Source: Buttiauxella brennerae ATCC 51605 (GTDB lineage Bacteria > Pseudomonadota > Gammaproteobacteria > Enterobacterales > Enterobacteriaceae). Taken from it: a DNA stretch of 64,000 nt. A program made the translations under genes and the position numbers. The stretch is from the NCBI RefSeq assembly GCF_001654925.1, contig NZ_LXER01000023.1, forward strand, positions 82,111 to 146,110, written 5' to 3'. This document shows positions 18,611-31,481 of this stretch, one piece after another; position 1 is the first letter of the stretch, and each line of letters starts with the position of its first letter. The notes under the pieces are model-generated. The model was not told the origin of the DNA and made no database searches. It saw only the letters and a program-made list of their open reading frames with translations.

Positions 18611-20323
18611 TTAGTCCCACAAATCCCGGGCTGGATCCAACACCGGGCGAACAATCCCGCTGCGGATAGTGAAATCACCGAAGCCTTCGTCCGCTTCGCG
18701 CTCTTTTGACCAGCGCCCAACCAGTTCATCAATAGATGCCAGAATTTCTGGCTCAGTGATGTTCTCACGGTACATACGCGGAATACGCGTACCGATACGG
18801 TTACCGCCGATGTGCAGGTTGTAGCGCCCAGGTGCTTTGCCCACCAGGCCGATTTCAGCCAGCAGCGCACGGCCACAGCCGTTCGGGCAGCCGGTAACAC
18901 GCGTGACGATGTGTTCATCCGGCACGTTGTGTTTTTCCAGCACTTCTTCAACTTTAGTCACAAACTGCGGCAGGAAGCGTTCAGCTTCTGCCATTGCCAG
19001 CGGGCAAGTCGGGAAGGAAACGCAGGCCATCGAGTTTTCACGCTGTGGTTTTACCGCGTTCATCAGGCCGCTATCTTTGGCGATCTTCTCGATCGCTGCT
19101 TTTTCGCTTGCTGGCACACCCGCCACGATCAAGTTCTGGTTTGCCGTCAGGCGGAAATCGCCTTTGTGGATCTTCGCGATCTCCATCAAGCCGGTTTTCA
19201 GTGGGCGCCCCGGGTAATCCAGGATGCGGCCATTTTCGATAAACAGCGTCAGGTGCCATTTGTCGTCGATGCCTTTTACCCAACCAATACGATCGCCACG
19301 CCCGGTAAATTCGTACGGGCGCGTCGGCTCGAATGTAATACCCGCACGGCGTTCAACTTCCGCTTTAAACACGTCAACACCAACGCGCTCAAGGGTGTAT
19401 TTGGTCTTGGCATTTTTACGGTCAGTACGGTTACCCCAGTCACGCTGAGTGGTGACAACCGCTTCCGCCACCGCCAGTGTGTGCTCCAGCGGAATGTAGC
19501 CAAACTCGCTCGCGGTACGGGCATAGGTTGCTTTGTTACCGTGTTCGATAGACAAACCACCACCCACCAGCAGGTTGAAGCCCACCAGCTTGCCGTCTTT
19601 CGCAATGGCGATGAAGTTCATGTCGTTGGCATGAAGATCGACGTCGTTCTGCGGCGGTACAACAACTGTGGTTTTAAACTTACGCGGCAAATAGGTTGAA
19701 CCGAGGATTGGCTCTTCGTCGGTCGTCGCGACTTTCTCTTGATCCCACCAGATCTCAGCGTAAGCACGGGTGCGTGGCAGCAAATGCTCAGAGAGTTTCT
19801 TCGCCCACTCGTAGGCTTCCTGGTGCAGTTCAGACTCCACCGGGTTCGACGTACACAACACGTTGCGGTTCACGTCGTTAGCGGTTGCCAGTGCGTCCAG
19901 CCCAACTTCATGCAGCATTTCATGTGCAGGTTTCACGTTCTTTTTCAGAATGCCGTGGAACTGGAAAGTCTGGCGGTTGGTCAGGCGAATGCTGCCGTAG
20001 ATGGTTTTGTCTTCGGCAAATTTATCAATCGCACGCCATTGCTCGGTGGTAATAATCCCCCCCGGCAGACGGCAACGCAGCATCATCGCATGACGCGGCT
20101 CGAGCTTTTGCTCTGCACGCTCAGCACGAATATCTCGGTCATCCTGCTGATACATTCCGTGGAAGCGGATCAGCAAAAAGTTGTCGCCGCGGAAGCCGCC
20201 GGTCAGCCCATCCTGTAAATCTTCCTGGATAGTGCCACGCAGAAAGTTACTTTCGCGTTTCAGGCGCTCAGCATCAGTTAACTTGCCTTCGACCACTAAT
20301 GGTCCTGGGTGTTTTTCGCTCAT
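18611..20323 (-). CDS. cysI: Sulfite reductase hemoprotein (beta subunit)
   Basis: 570 residues. The siroheme and 4Fe-4S ligands are in CVSFPTC and, about 40 residues later, TGCPNGCGR. Two tandem ferredoxin-reductase half-domains precede them. It reduces sulfite to sulfide with electrons from CysJ in a CysJ8-CysI4 complex. Its start overlaps the cysJ stop by one base. Confidence 0.99.
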   Translation of the reverse strand: MSEKHPGPLVVEGKLTDAERLKRESNFLRGTIQEDLQDGLTGGFRGDNFLLIRFHGMYQQDDRDIRAERAEQKLEPRHAMMLRCRLPGGIITTEQWRAIDKFAEDKTIYGSIRLTNRQTFQFHGILKKNVKPAHEMLHEVGLDALATANDVNRNVLCTSNPVESELHQEAYEWAKKLSEHLLPRTRAYAEIWWDQEKVATTDEEPILGSTYLPRKFKTTVVVPPQNDVDLHANDMNFIAIAKDGKLVGFNLLVGGGLSIEHGNKATYARTASEFGYIPLEHTLAVAEAVVTTQRDWGNRTDRKNAKTKYTLERVGVDVFKAEVERRAGITFEPTRPYEFTGRGDRIGWVKGIDDKWHLTLFIENGRILDYPGRPLKTGLMEIAKIHKGDFRLTANQNLIVAGVPASEKAAIEKIAKDSGLMNAVKPQRENSMACVSFPTCPLAMAEAERFLPQFVTKVEEVLEKHNVPDEHIVTRVTGCPNGCGRALLAEIGLVGKAPGRYNLHIGGNRIGTRIPRMYRENITEPEILASIDELVGRWSKEREADEGFGDFTIRSGIVRPVLDPARDLWD

Positions 20324-22128
20324 TAGTAGACATCTCGCTGATAACGGCGCTCAACGCGCAGCTCACTTAAAAATTCATCTGCCGTTTCGGTATCCATGCC
20401 ACCGAACTCAGCTACCACTTCCAGTAATGCCTGCTCAACGTCTTTTGCCATACGATTTGCATCGCCGCAGACGTAAATGTGGGCACCTTCATTAATCCAG
20501 TTCCACAGTTCCGCGCCTTTTTCGCGCAGTTTATCTTGTACGTATATTTTATGTTCCTGGTCGCGCGACCAGGCCAGATCGATGTTGGTCAGCAGGCCGT
20601 CTTTGACGTAGCGCTGCCATTCAACCTGATACAGGAAGTCATCGGTAAAATGCGGGTTACCAAAGAACAACCAGTTTTTACCACCTGCGCCGTCGTTTTC
20701 ACGCTGTTGCATGAACGAACGGAACGGGGCAATACCAGTGCCTGGGCCAATCATAATCACCGGGGTTTCCGGGTTAGCGGGTAGACGGAAGTTATCGTTA
20801 TGTTCGATAAACACCCGCACTTCGCCGTCTTCTTCAAGGCGGTCGGCCAGGAAGCCGGAAGCGCCACCGGTACGGGCACGGCCTTCAATGTCATAACGCA
20901 CCACGCCAACGGTAATGTGCACTTCGGTTTCGGCTTCAGCCTGAGAAGAAGCGATGGAGTACAGACGCGGTGTCAGCGGGCGCAATAAATCAATCAGTTG
21001 TTCAGCGGTTAATTCAGCCGGGGCGTAACGCACCATATCCACAATCGGTGTGTTATGAGCAAAGTGTTGCAGCTTGGTTTTATCACCCGCCAAATCCAGC
21101 AGCGCTGCATTGCGGGTAATCTGCGCGTATTTCTCAACAATGTTTGCCGTGTTAATCGTCAGCTCGAAATGCCACTCCAGCGCTTCAGTAAGCGGCAGTG
21201 TTTTACCGTCGACCGTGACGCTTTCATCGCCTTTCAGCCACAGCAGTTCAACCAGCTCTTTAACCAGAGCGGGATCGTTTTGATACCAGACACCGAGTGC
21301 GTCACCTGGCTGGTAACGCAGGCCAGAATCACCCAAATCGATTTCGAAATGGCGCACATCTTTTTCTGAGTCACGACCAGTGATTTTCTGGTTAACCGCA
21401 AGCGTTGCCGTCAGCGGCGCTTCTTTGGTGTACGGGCTTGAGAAAACCTCGTTGACCACGCCCGTTGCGGTGACCGCTGCTTGGGCTGGCGTTTCTGCCG
21501 GCACACGAGATTTCAGGACGTCGACAATTTTTGCACGCCACTCACTGGCTGCTGGCTGGAACTCTACGTCACAATCCACGCGGTCCAACAGGCGCTCACC
21601 ACCGAGTTCCGCCAATTTGTTATCAAAGTCTTTACCTGACTGGCAGAAGAATTCGTAGGACGTGTCGCCCAGGCTGAATACGGCAAATGCAGTGCCTGGC
21701 AGTTTTGGTGCTTTTTTCGAAAACAGGAATTTGTGCAACGCCACAGCTTCTTCAGGCGGTTCGCCCTCACCTTGCGTTGAAGTCACGACAACCAGCAGTT
21801 TTTCCTGGGCAATTTGTTTGAATTTATAGTCGCCCGCGTTAACCAGATTAACGTTCAGTTTTGCTGCCAGTAAATCGTCACGCAGTTGTTCACTCACGCG
21901 ACGTGCATTACCGGTTTGCGATGCAGAAATCAGGGTAATAACCGCAACGTCTGCTGCCGGTGGCTGAGCCGTGGTAACAGCACCCGGTTGTTGATTAATC
22001 ATCCCCCAGAAATAGCCGGATAACCAGGCCAGTTGCGTCTGCGAGAAATCGGTTGTCGCCGCCTGAAGGCGTGCCAGTTGCTCCGGGGTAAGCGGCAGCA
22101 AAGCGGTCGGTGGGGCCTGAGTTGTCAT
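20323..22128 (-). CDS. cysJ: Sulfite reductase flavoprotein (alpha subunit)
   Basis: 601 residues from the ATG at 22128, chosen because it begins [20 protein letters not shown] like E. coli CysJ; a further in-frame ATG at 22173 is less likely. The N-terminal flavodoxin domain has [15 protein letters not shown] for FMN. The FAD/NADPH reductase part has RLYSIASSQ and [13 protein letters not shown], and ends in RRYQRDVY. It passes electrons from NADPH to CysI. It is the first gene of cysJIH, regulated by CysB. Confidence 0.98.
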   Translation of the reverse strand: MTTQAPPTALLPLTPEQLARLQAATTDFSQTQLAWLSGYFWGMINQQPGAVTTAQPPAADVAVITLISASQTGNARRVSEQLRDDLLAAKLNVNLVNAGDYKFKQIAQEKLLVVVTSTQGEGEPPEEAVALHKFLFSKKAPKLPGTAFAVFSLGDTSYEFFCQSGKDFDNKLAELGGERLLDRVDCDVEFQPAASEWRAKIVDVLKSRVPAETPAQAAVTATGVVNEVFSSPYTKEAPLTATLAVNQKITGRDSEKDVRHFEIDLGDSGLRYQPGDALGVWYQNDPALVKELVELLWLKGDESVTVDGKTLPLTEALEWHFELTINTANIVEKYAQITRNAALLDLAGDKTKLQHFAHNTPIVDMVRYAPAELTAEQLIDLLRPLTPRLYSIASSQAEAETEVHITVGVVRYDIEGRARTGGASGFLADRLEEDGEVRVFIEHNDNFRLPANPETPVIMIGPGTGIAPFRSFMQQRENDGAGGKNWLFFGNPHFTDDFLYQVEWQRYVKDGLLTNIDLAWSRDQEHKIYVQDKLREKGAELWNWINEGAHIYVCGDANRMAKDVEQALLEVVAEFGGMDTETADEFLSELRVERRYQRDVY

Positions 22129-22443
22129 GCTTGATTGGGTTCCAGTAGCAAAAGGTCCGTTTTCATCATTCAACGGTAAAAAGCATTCATGATGTAAGGT
22201 TAACCATCAGGATAATAACAATTAAAGAAGGGATAGAAATATCAAATAACCAAAATGACTAACCGCTTTTACGGGTAATCCATAACGTTAAAAGTGGTTA
22301 ATTAATCCTTTGATTTATATCAACTTAAATTAGCAAACATGGCTAAAACGAAGCTTTAGCCAATGATGATAGTTTTAGTTAATGCTTAAAATAGTGGATT
22401 CCGGTACTATGCGGCGGTTTTTCGTCCTATTGAGATAGTAATA
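22129..22443. other. Divergent cysJ / queD control region
   Basis: 315 bases without a gene, strongly AT-rich in the middle. It should carry the CysB-controlled cysJ promoter on the minus strand and the queD promoter on the plus strand. A perfect FNR-type palindrome lies at 22310-22323. I see no riboswitch-like structure. Confidence 0.55.
22310..22323. promoter_or_regulatory. FNR-type box upstream of queD
   Basis: TTGATTTATATCAA matches TTGAT-N4-ATCAA exactly. It lies 120 bases before queD and about 180 before cysJ. Motif match only. Confidence 0.45.
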
Positions 22444-22803
22444 ATGACCACCACTCTGTTTAAAGATTTTACCTTCGAAGCCGCTCACCACCTGCCGCAT
22501 GTGCCAGAAGGCCACAAGTGCGGTCGCCTGCATGGCCACTCCTTTATGGTGCGTCTGGAAATCACCGGCGAGGTTGATCCTTATACCGGCTGGATCATGG
22601 ATTTTTCTGAGCTGAAGGCGGCGTTTAAACCGACTTATGACAGACTGGATCATTATTATCTGAATGATATTCCTGGGCTTGAGAACCCAACCAGCGAAGT
22701 GCTGGCAAAATGGATTTGGGATGAGATGAAGCCGATTGTGCCACTGCTCAGTTCAGTGATGGTAAAAGAAACCTGTACCGCCGGTTGTGTGTATAAGGGA
22801 TAA
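22444..22803 (+). CDS. queD: 6-carboxy-5,6,7,8-tetrahydropterin synthase
   Basis: 119 residues. [20 protein letters not shown] contains the zinc-binding His residues (positions about 16, 31, 33) and the catalytic Cys27. It converts dihydroneopterin triphosphate to 6-carboxytetrahydropterin, the step before QueE in queuosine synthesis. A terminator separates it from the convergent queE. In E. coli a block of ygc genes lies between queD and queE; here they are adjacent. Confidence 0.98.
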   Translation: MTTTLFKDFTFEAAHHLPHVPEGHKCGRLHGHSFMVRLEITGEVDPYTGWIMDFSELKAAFKPTYDRLDHYYLNDIPGLENPTSEVLAKWIWDEMKPIVPLLSSVMVKETCTAGCVYKG

Positions 22804-22806
22804 AAG

Positions 22807-22828
22807 AAAGGCACCCAAGGGTGCCTTT
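22807..22828. terminator. Bidirectional terminator between queD and queE
   Basis: AAAGGCACCC, a 2-base loop, then GGGTGCCTTT. It serves the convergent queD and queE. Confidence 0.8.
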
Positions 22829-22834
22829 CTAGTT

Positions 22835-23506
22835 TTAAGCGATGTTCAAATATTTATGTGTCTGCATCGAAAGCCGCCAGTTGCGGCCAATGCACGTTTC
22901 AATGCACAGGCGCGTCGCATCTTCTTTCTGGCTGATGGGCTGTAGCGCGATAATGCGCTTTTTATCATCCATCAACGTTGCCAGCAGTTCGTCCAGCGCT
23001 TCAATATCACGCATACGACCGACCGGGTGTTTAATCTCATCGGCACGTTCTAACGCCTGAGATAACACATCATAACCCCCGCGCATATTCACTTTAGGCG
23101 AAACGGTAACCCAGGTTCCCGCGGTGCAGCGCACTTCGTGCGTGCCGCTGGTTTCAATCTGGCAGCTATAGCCGTGGTGCTCAAACAGCGAGGTTAACGG
23201 TGTGAGATCGTGAATACAGGGTTCACCCCCGGTAATCACCACATGGCGTGCGGTGTAATCCTGGCGCTGGAAAATAGCCAGCAGGTCTTCGGCGCTGGCG
23301 GAACCCCATTTATCGCTTTCTTTGGTTTTAGCCAGAATGCTGAACAGTGAGACTTCACGATCCGCGAGTTTATCCCAGGTGTGTTTGGTATCGCACCACG
23401 CGCAGCCCACCGGGCAGCCTTGCAGGCGAATAAAAATGGCGGGCACACCAGTAAAATAGCCCTCCCCTTGCAGGGTCTGGAACATCTCGTTAATCGGATA
23501 CTGCAT
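22835..23506 (-). CDS. queE: 7-carboxy-7-deazaguanine synthase
   Basis: 223 residues. The radical-SAM cluster motif CxxxCxxC appears as CPVGCAWC near residue 31, and MFQTLQGEGYFTGVPAIFIR precedes it as in all QueE. VVITGGEP is the SAM-binding GGE-type motif. It contracts 6-carboxytetrahydropterin to 7-carboxy-7-deazaguanine. In E. coli QueE also blocks septation under stress; nothing in the sequence shows whether that holds here. Confidence 0.98.
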   Translation of the reverse strand: MQYPINEMFQTLQGEGYFTGVPAIFIRLQGCPVGCAWCDTKHTWDKLADREVSLFSILAKTKESDKWGSASAEDLLAIFQRQDYTARHVVITGGEPCIHDLTPLTSLFEHHGYSCQIETSGTHEVRCTAGTWVTVSPKVNMRGGYDVLSQALERADEIKHPVGRMRDIEALDELLATLMDDKKRIIALQPISQKEDATRLCIETCIGRNWRLSMQTHKYLNIA

Positions 23507-23845
23507 AGTCTTCTCAAATAATAAGCGTAAAGAGTGATTATCGCAGAAGTAACGGTTGAGATCATGCGTAACGCGGCTGCGGCTGCATATGTTCCAGAAT
23601 ACCGGCCTGATCTACCCCAAATAATTCGAGTTGCAGTGGGTGAGCGCCAGCAGACAGCGCACCAGCAACTCGAAACATGACGGCGATAACCATTAATAAA
23701 ACAAGGTTATTGTGCTTATCATCACAACAATCATCCTTGCTTTGTCTGTATGCCGCACGGCTTGATCATCGTCATGTTCCCCTTCGCCAGACGCTTTTAG
23801 CATCACTCCTGCATTACCCAAATCAATAACATAAGGAAGTGATGT
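23507..23845. other. Intergenic region queE / yjiH
   Basis: 339 bases without a supported gene. It contains a degraded ERIC-like element at 23618-23683 and the yjiH promoter region. AAGGAAG lies seven bases before the yjiH ATG and is its ribosome binding site. Confidence 0.55.
23618..23683 (+). repeat. Degenerate, shortened ERIC-like element
   Basis: CCCAAATAATTCGAGTTGCAG at the left and AGCAACTCGAAACATGACGG at the right match the two ends of the ERIC consensus and pair with each other. The middle is short and diverged, keeping GGTGAGCG. Confidence 0.55.
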
Positions 23846-24559
23846 ATGGAAAACTCAGTTCATGCAGAGAACCAACGCGTCGGACCTGGTGCTTATATCG
23901 CGTTGCTGTTTGCGATGGTGTTCTTTTCTGGCCTGCTGGGAGGCAAAGAGTGGTACGGCGTGTTCGACTTCACCACGCTAAACGGCGCATTTGGCAAAGT
24001 TGTCACCGATGTCAATCTTTCTGGCGATACCGTTGACGCCGCCAAAAGTGCTTTTCGCGGAAAGGGTGGGCATGGTGCAATGGACGGTTTCCTGTTCGCC
24101 TTTGGCCTGATCCCGGCCGTCATGTTTGCTCTGGGAATGATCAACGTACTGGAACATTACGGCGCGCTTAACGCCGCGCGTAAGATCCTAACCCCTCTGT
24201 TACGCCCTCTTCTTGGTATTCCTGGTTCAACGGGTCTTGCGTTAATTGGCAGCCTGCAAAGTACCGATGTCGGCGCATCTTTGACGCGCGTATTGGCCGA
24301 CGAAGGGCAAATTACCGAGAAAGAAAAAACCATATTTACCATGTTTCAGTTTTCCGCGGGCGCCATGATCACTAACTTTTTCTCCTCCGGTGCGGTGCTA
24401 TTTACCCTGGTTGCCATTGACGGAACGAGTGCCGTTCCTGCCTCAATCGGTCTGTGTGTCGCCGTGATGTTTATCATGAAAATTGTTGGGGCGAACGTGA
24501 TACGCCTGGTTCTGAACGTTACCGAGCGTAAGCAAAGCGTGGAGGTGCAACATGGCTGA
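23846..24559 (+). CDS. yjiH: YjiH-like nucleoside-recognition membrane protein
   Basis: 237 residues with about five membrane spans. It resembles E. coli YjiH along its length: FFSGLLGG near the start, GGHGAMDGFLFAFGLIPAVM, PLLRPLLGIPGSTGLALIGSLQSTD, and MITNFFSSGAVLF. This is the Gate/nucleoside-recognition domain of SpmA/YjiH proteins. The substrate is unknown. It is translationally coupled (8-base overlap) to yjiG and then to an M20 peptidase. In E. coli yjiH-yjiG stand next to iadA, an isoaspartyl dipeptidase, so pairing with a peptidase is a recurring theme and suggests peptide-related transport. Confidence 0.88.
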   Translation: MENSVHAENQRVGPGAYIALLFAMVFFSGLLGGKEWYGVFDFTTLNGAFGKVVTDVNLSGDTVDAAKSAFRGKGGHGAMDGFLFAFGLIPAVMFALGMINVLEHYGALNAARKILTPLLRPLLGIPGSTGLALIGSLQSTDVGASLTRVLADEGQITEKEKTIFTMFQFSAGAMITNFFSSGAVLFTLVAIDGTSAVPASIGLCVAVMFIMKIVGANVIRLVLNVTERKQSVEVQHG

Positions 24560-25022
24560 TACCACCACCAAACCGATGATCACCGATGTGTTCGTCGCAG
24601 GCGCCCGTAAAGGCTGGAATATCGCAACCACCAGTACGCTGCCTAACGTACTGATGGCTTTCATTATTATTTATGCACTACAGATAACCGGTGCGCTAAA
24701 CGGCCTGGCCTGGTTGTTCGGGCCTCTGATGAAAATCTTTGGTCTGCCAGGTGAAGCAGCAGCTGTGCTCATCGGTGGCTGGATGTCGATGGGCGGTGCC
24801 ATTGGCGTGGCTATCACTTTGTTTGAAAAAGGTATTCTCACTGGTGCACATCTGGCCATTCTCGCCCCTGCCATTTATCTGATGGGCTCGCAGGTTCAAT
24901 ACGCTGGCCGCATCCTTGGCGTGGTTGGCATCCCGGCTAAACGTATCCCCTTAATGATCGCAATTTCGGTGCTGAATGCTTTTGGCGCCATGCTAATTAT
25001 GCGACTTATGATTTTGGAGTAA
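24552..25022 (+). CDS. yjiG: YjiG-like membrane protein
   Basis: 156 residues, similar to E. coli YjiG: VFVAGARKGWNIATTSTLPNV, then GLPGEAAAVLIGGWMSMGGAIGVA and LAPAIYLMGSQVQYAGRILG. About four membrane spans. It carries the second half of the nucleoside-recognition/Gate pair and probably forms one complex with YjiH, as SpmB does with SpmA. The M20 peptidase gene starts three bases after its stop. Function is unproven. Confidence 0.88.
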   Translation: MADTTTKPMITDVFVAGARKGWNIATTSTLPNVLMAFIIIYALQITGALNGLAWLFGPLMKIFGLPGEAAAVLIGGWMSMGGAIGVAITLFEKGILTGAHLAILAPAIYLMGSQVQYAGRILGVVGIPAKRIPLMIAISVLNAFGAMLIMRLMILE

Positions 25023-25025
25023 CCG

Positions 25026-26138
25026 ATGGATTTAAAACAGTATCTTCAGGAACTTAAAAAGGTCGTTAATATCGACTGTGGAACGGCAACTATTGATGGC
25101 GTGGAAGAAGTCAGCCGCATTTTTCAGCAGTGGTATCAGAGCCAAAACTGGCAGTGCGACCGAATCTCTCTCGGTGAAAAAGTCGGGCCTGGTTTGCTTG
25201 CAACCAACAAAACCGATGCTGAACGTTATGACGTGTTACTCGTCGGGCATATGGATACCGTCTTCCCGGCTGGCACCGTCGCAGAACGCCCGTTCCGCAT
25301 TGAAGGAAACCGTGCATACGGCCCTGGTGTTTCGGATATGAAAAGCGGGTTGCTGAATATTCTCTGGGCACTGCGCGAGATGGACAAAGCCACCCTTGAG
25401 CGCCTATCAATTGGCGTGGCCATGAACCCAGATGAAGAAACCGGCTCAGTGCATTCTCATCACTGGATTGGCGAACTGGCAAAACGCAGCCGCTGCGTAT
25501 TGGTGTGCGAAGCCGCAAGGGCTGACGGTTCTTTAGTTAAAGCGCGCAAAGGCATTGCCGGATACAAACTGGCGTTTAAGGGCGTTGCGGCTCATGCCGG
25601 AAATGACCCGGAATCAGGTCGTTCGGCGATAAAAGCGATGGCGCGTGCCGTTCTGGAAATTAGTGATCTGGCTGATATCGCTAAGGGAACCACAATAAAC
25701 ACGGGTGTGGTTTCCGGCGGCACAGTGGCGAATATTGTGCCCGATCATGCGGAAATGCTCGTCGATGTCCGCTTCCAGGATAACAATGAGTATGCGCGTG
25801 TGCATGCAGCAATCCAGGCATACAACCAGCGTGAGTTCGAGCGTGATGTGAAAACAGTTGTTCAGCAACAAGCGCAAAAACCGGCGATGTCTCCGGGTGA
25901 AGATACCGAAAAGCTGATGAAGATTGTTGAGCAGGCCGGTGAAGTGGAAGGCATCGATGTACGCTGGAAGTCCGTCGGCGGTGGTTCTGATGCTAACCAT
26001 ACTGCGGCGTTGGGCATTCCTTCACTGGACGGTTTTGGCCCGATTGGTGCTGGTTTCCACAGCCCGTCAGAGTATCTCGAAATAGACAGCATTGAGCCAA
26101 GGATCCGCCTGCTTAAACGCGTGATTCAGTCGCTTTAA
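25026..26138 (+). CDS. M20 family metallopeptidase (carboxypeptidase G2-like)
   Basis: 370 residues. Zinc ligands and catalytic residues are clear: VGHMDTVFPAGT, GPGVSDMKSG, and MNPDEETGS with the general-base Glu. A dimerisation lid domain follows, then GGGSDANHTAALGIPSLDGFGPIGAG near the end. No signal peptide, so it is cytosolic. M20 enzymes of this type release C-terminal glutamate or hydrolyse dipeptides or N-acyl amino acids; the exact substrate cannot be read from sequence. The tight spacing to yjiHG suggests it processes what that pair imports. Confidence 0.85.
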   Translation: MDLKQYLQELKKVVNIDCGTATIDGVEEVSRIFQQWYQSQNWQCDRISLGEKVGPGLLATNKTDAERYDVLLVGHMDTVFPAGTVAERPFRIEGNRAYGPGVSDMKSGLLNILWALREMDKATLERLSIGVAMNPDEETGSVHSHHWIGELAKRSRCVLVCEAARADGSLVKARKGIAGYKLAFKGVAAHAGNDPESGRSAIKAMARAVLEISDLADIAKGTTINTGVVSGGTVANIVPDHAEMLVDVRFQDNNEYARVHAAIQAYNQREFERDVKTVVQQQAQKPAMSPGEDTEKLMKIVEQAGEVEGIDVRWKSVGGGSDANHTAALGIPSLDGFGPIGAGFHSPSEYLEIDSIEPRIRLLKRVIQSL

Positions 26139-26143
26139 ATTAA

Positions 26144-26165
26144 ATGGCCGGGAAAACCCGGCCAT
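26144..26165. terminator. Hairpin between the M20 peptidase gene and adhP
   Basis: ATGGCCGGG, an AAAA loop, then CCCGGCCAT. The T-tract is short on both sides, but the hairpin lies between two convergent genes. Confidence 0.65.
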
Positions 26166-26186
26166 ATTCAGTTTACCCGGCAACAC

Positions 26187-27203
26187 TTACTTCTTCGTTT
26201 TAAAATCAATCACCATGCGGCCTTTGATTTTACCCTCTTCCATTTCCTTGAAAATTGCATTGATATCTTCAAGTGGGCGCATGGTGACTTTAGGCACCAC
26301 TTTGCCTTCGGCAGCAAACTGGAAGGCTTCAGTCAGGTCCATGCGAGTGCCGACTAACGAACCAACAACTTCGATGCCATCGAGCACCAGGCGAGGAATG
26401 TTCAGGCTCATAGACTCAGAAGGCAGGCCAACGGCAACAATACGCGCGCCAGCACGAACGGCATCGACTGCGGAGTTAAATGCCGCTTTTGCAACAGCAG
26501 TGACTACAGCCGCATGAGCGCCGCCCACTTTCTCCTGGATAACTTTTGCCGCATCTTCATTGCGCGAGTTAATGACTAAATCTGCTCCGCACTCTTTCGC
26601 GAAATCCAGTTGTGCATCGTTGACGTCGATTGCGATAACTTTGGCATTAAAGACGTTCTTCGCATATTGCAGCGCGAGGTTGCCAAGGCCACCCAGGCCG
26701 TAAATCGCAATCCACTGACCAGGCTGAATATGGGAAACTTTCACCGCTTTGTAAGTGGTGACGCCCGCGCAGGTTACGCTACTGGCTGCGGCTGATTCCA
26801 GGCCGTCAGGGACTTTTACTGCGTAATCGGCAACCACAATGCATTCTTCAGCCATACCGCCGTCAGCGGTATATCCCGCATTCGTTACGCTACGACACAG
26901 TGTTTCGTTACCGGTATTACAATATTCACAATTTCCGCATCCACGGAAGAACCAGGCGACACTTGCACGGTCCCCGATTTTCAGCGAAGTCACGCCAGGG
27001 CCGATAGACTTCACCACCCCGATACCTTCATGACCCAGCGTAATGCCAGTTACATCACCAAAGTCTCCGTTTTTCACATGCAAATCGGTGTGGCAAACAC
27101 CACAACACTCCATCGTCAGTAATGCCTCGCCGTGTTTCAAGGCACGAACGGGTTTATCTATGATGCCGACAGAGTGGTCTTTGTTAACAACTGCAGCTTT
27201 CAT
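26187..27203 (-). CDS. adhP: Zinc-dependent alcohol dehydrogenase, propanol-preferring
   Basis: 338 residues, near E. coli AdhP length and sequence. [13 protein letters not shown] and LGHEGIGVV carry catalytic zinc ligands; [15 protein letters not shown] holds the four structural-zinc Cys. The Rossmann motif is [16 protein letters not shown]. It oxidises ethanol or propanol, or reduces the aldehydes, with NAD(H). It lies alone between eno and the peptidase operon; in E. coli adhP is elsewhere on the chromosome, so this position is non-standard. Confidence 0.96.
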   Translation of the reverse strand: MKAAVVNKDHSVGIIDKPVRALKHGEALLTMECCGVCHTDLHVKNGDFGDVTGITLGHEGIGVVKSIGPGVTSLKIGDRASVAWFFRGCGNCEYCNTGNETLCRSVTNAGYTADGGMAEECIVVADYAVKVPDGLESAAASSVTCAGVTTYKAVKVSHIQPGQWIAIYGLGGLGNLALQYAKNVFNAKVIAIDVNDAQLDFAKECGADLVINSRNEDAAKVIQEKVGGAHAAVVTAVAKAAFNSAVDAVRAGARIVAVGLPSESMSLNIPRLVLDGIEVVGSLVGTRMDLTEAFQFAAEGKVVPKVTMRPLEDINAIFKEMEEGKIKGRMVIDFKTKK

Positions 27204-27324
27204 GGCGGTCTCCTGACCTGTGAGTGAAATAACCCACTAATCCTGGTCGAGAGCACAGGCAACCGCAAACTGCATTCCCGGTTTATGCGAGGGTGGCTCA
27301 GGTTTGGCGAAAAAAGGGCACAAA

Positions 27325-27347
27325 AAAACCCGCCGAAGCGGGTTTTT
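27325..27347. terminator. Terminator of eno
   Basis: AACCCGC, a CGAA loop, then GCGGGTT, with an A-run on the left (T-run on the minus strand) and T-run on the right. It separates eno from adhP. Confidence 0.88.
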
Positions 27348-27373
27348 TAATCAGAATTTAAAGCAGTAACGAA

Positions 27374-28750
<1,377 letters not shown>

Positions 28751-28761
28751 CTAACTATCTA

Positions 28762-30417
<1,656 letters not shown>

Positions 30418-30456
30418 TTAGGTTTAAAGACGATGGGAGTACCAGGACGGGAAAGT

Positions 30457-30486
30457 AGTATACCCGAACAGTATCGGCGCCACAAA
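30457..30486 (-). promoter_or_regulatory. Candidate pyrG promoter
   Basis: On the minus strand, TTTGTG (-35) and TATACT (-10) are 18 bases apart, about 55 bases before the pyrG ATG. Within a 225-base space between mazG and pyrG that has no gene. Confidence 0.5.
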
Positions 30487-30627
30487 CTTTCATTCCGTCT
30501 GCAAAGCCCTGACCTCGCACTTTGTCAGGGCACTGAAAATAGCCCGTCTGGTAGAAATGTTTTTGACTCAAATCAAGAGCTTGTTAAATCGAAATTGCCA
30601 TAAGATGCGCTTGACCACAAAAACGCG

Positions 30628-31419
30628 TTAGATATCAGTTTCCTGGCGTTTAACTTCTTGCCAGACATCTTCCATGATTTCCAGGTCAACGCCGGTCATT
30701 GTCAGGCCTCTGGCGGCAATAATCTCTTCCACCTGGCGGAAACGGCGCTCAAATTTGATATTGGCTTTCTGTAAAGCTGTCTCGGCTTTGGTCCCTAAAT
30801 GGCGTGCAAGATTGACGGTGGCGAACAATAAATCACCGACCTCTTCTTCCAGTTTGGCTTCATCAACGACGACCTGTTTAGCTTCAAACATCACTTCGTC
30901 GATCTCTTCATAGACTTTGTCTAAAACCGGGCCAAGCGTGGTCCAGTCGAAACCGACCGTTGAACAACGTTTCTGGATTTTATGTGCACGCATTAACGCA
31001 GGCAGCGCGTGAGGAATATCATCGAGTGCGGAATGTTGGGCTTTTTCAGCACGTTCATCGCTCTTGATTTGCTCCCAACGCTCCAGCACTTCGGTGCTGT
31101 TTCCTGCGGTACCGTCGGCAAAAATATGCGGGTGACGGCGTTCGAGTTTATCGCTGATGGCTTTACAGATATCGTCGAAATTAAAGCGCCCTTCTTCCTG
31201 CGCCATTTGTGCGTAAAAGACGACCTGGAACAGCAAGTCACCCAGCTCACCGCGCAAATCATCAAAATCTTCGCGGTTGATGGCATCGAGCACTTCGTAG
31301 GTTTCTTCGAGCGTATAGGGCGCGATGGTGGCGAAGGTTTGCTCTTTGTCCCATGGACAACCCGTTTCCGGGTCGCGCAAGCGCTTCATGATGCCCAGAA
31401 GGCGATCGATTTGGTTCAT
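30628..31419 (-). CDS. mazG: Nucleoside triphosphate pyrophosphohydrolase MazG
   Basis: 263 residues from the ATG at 31419 (MNQIDRLLGIMKRLRDPETG), the E. coli length. Two MazG repeats each carry metal-binding EExxE/ExxD sets, for example LEETYEVLDAI and KLEEEVGDLLFA. It hydrolyses dNTPs and NTPs to monophosphates plus pyrophosphate and lowers (p)ppGpp. It follows relA with a 62-base gap; the toxin-antitoxin pair mazE-mazF that separates these genes in E. coli is absent. Confidence 0.98.
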   Translation of the reverse strand: MNQIDRLLGIMKRLRDPETGCPWDKEQTFATIAPYTLEETYEVLDAINREDFDDLRGELGDLLFQVVFYAQMAQEEGRFNFDDICKAISDKLERRHPHIFADGTAGNSTEVLERWEQIKSDERAEKAQHSALDDIPHALPALMRAHKIQKRCSTVGFDWTTLGPVLDKVYEEIDEVMFEAKQVVVDEAKLEEEVGDLLFATVNLARHLGTKAETALQKANIKFERRFRQVEEIIAARGLTMTGVDLEIMEDVWQEVKRQETDI

Positions 31420-31481
31420 TTCAATTCCTTGCAATACAAAATTTAAAGGCGGGATTGCTCCCACCCTTTTGTCACAAACGT

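Noticed and set aside
18812..19699. 295-codon plus-strand frame antisense to cysI
   Set aside because: The cysI protein on the other strand is unambiguous, and the frame has no recognisable domain.
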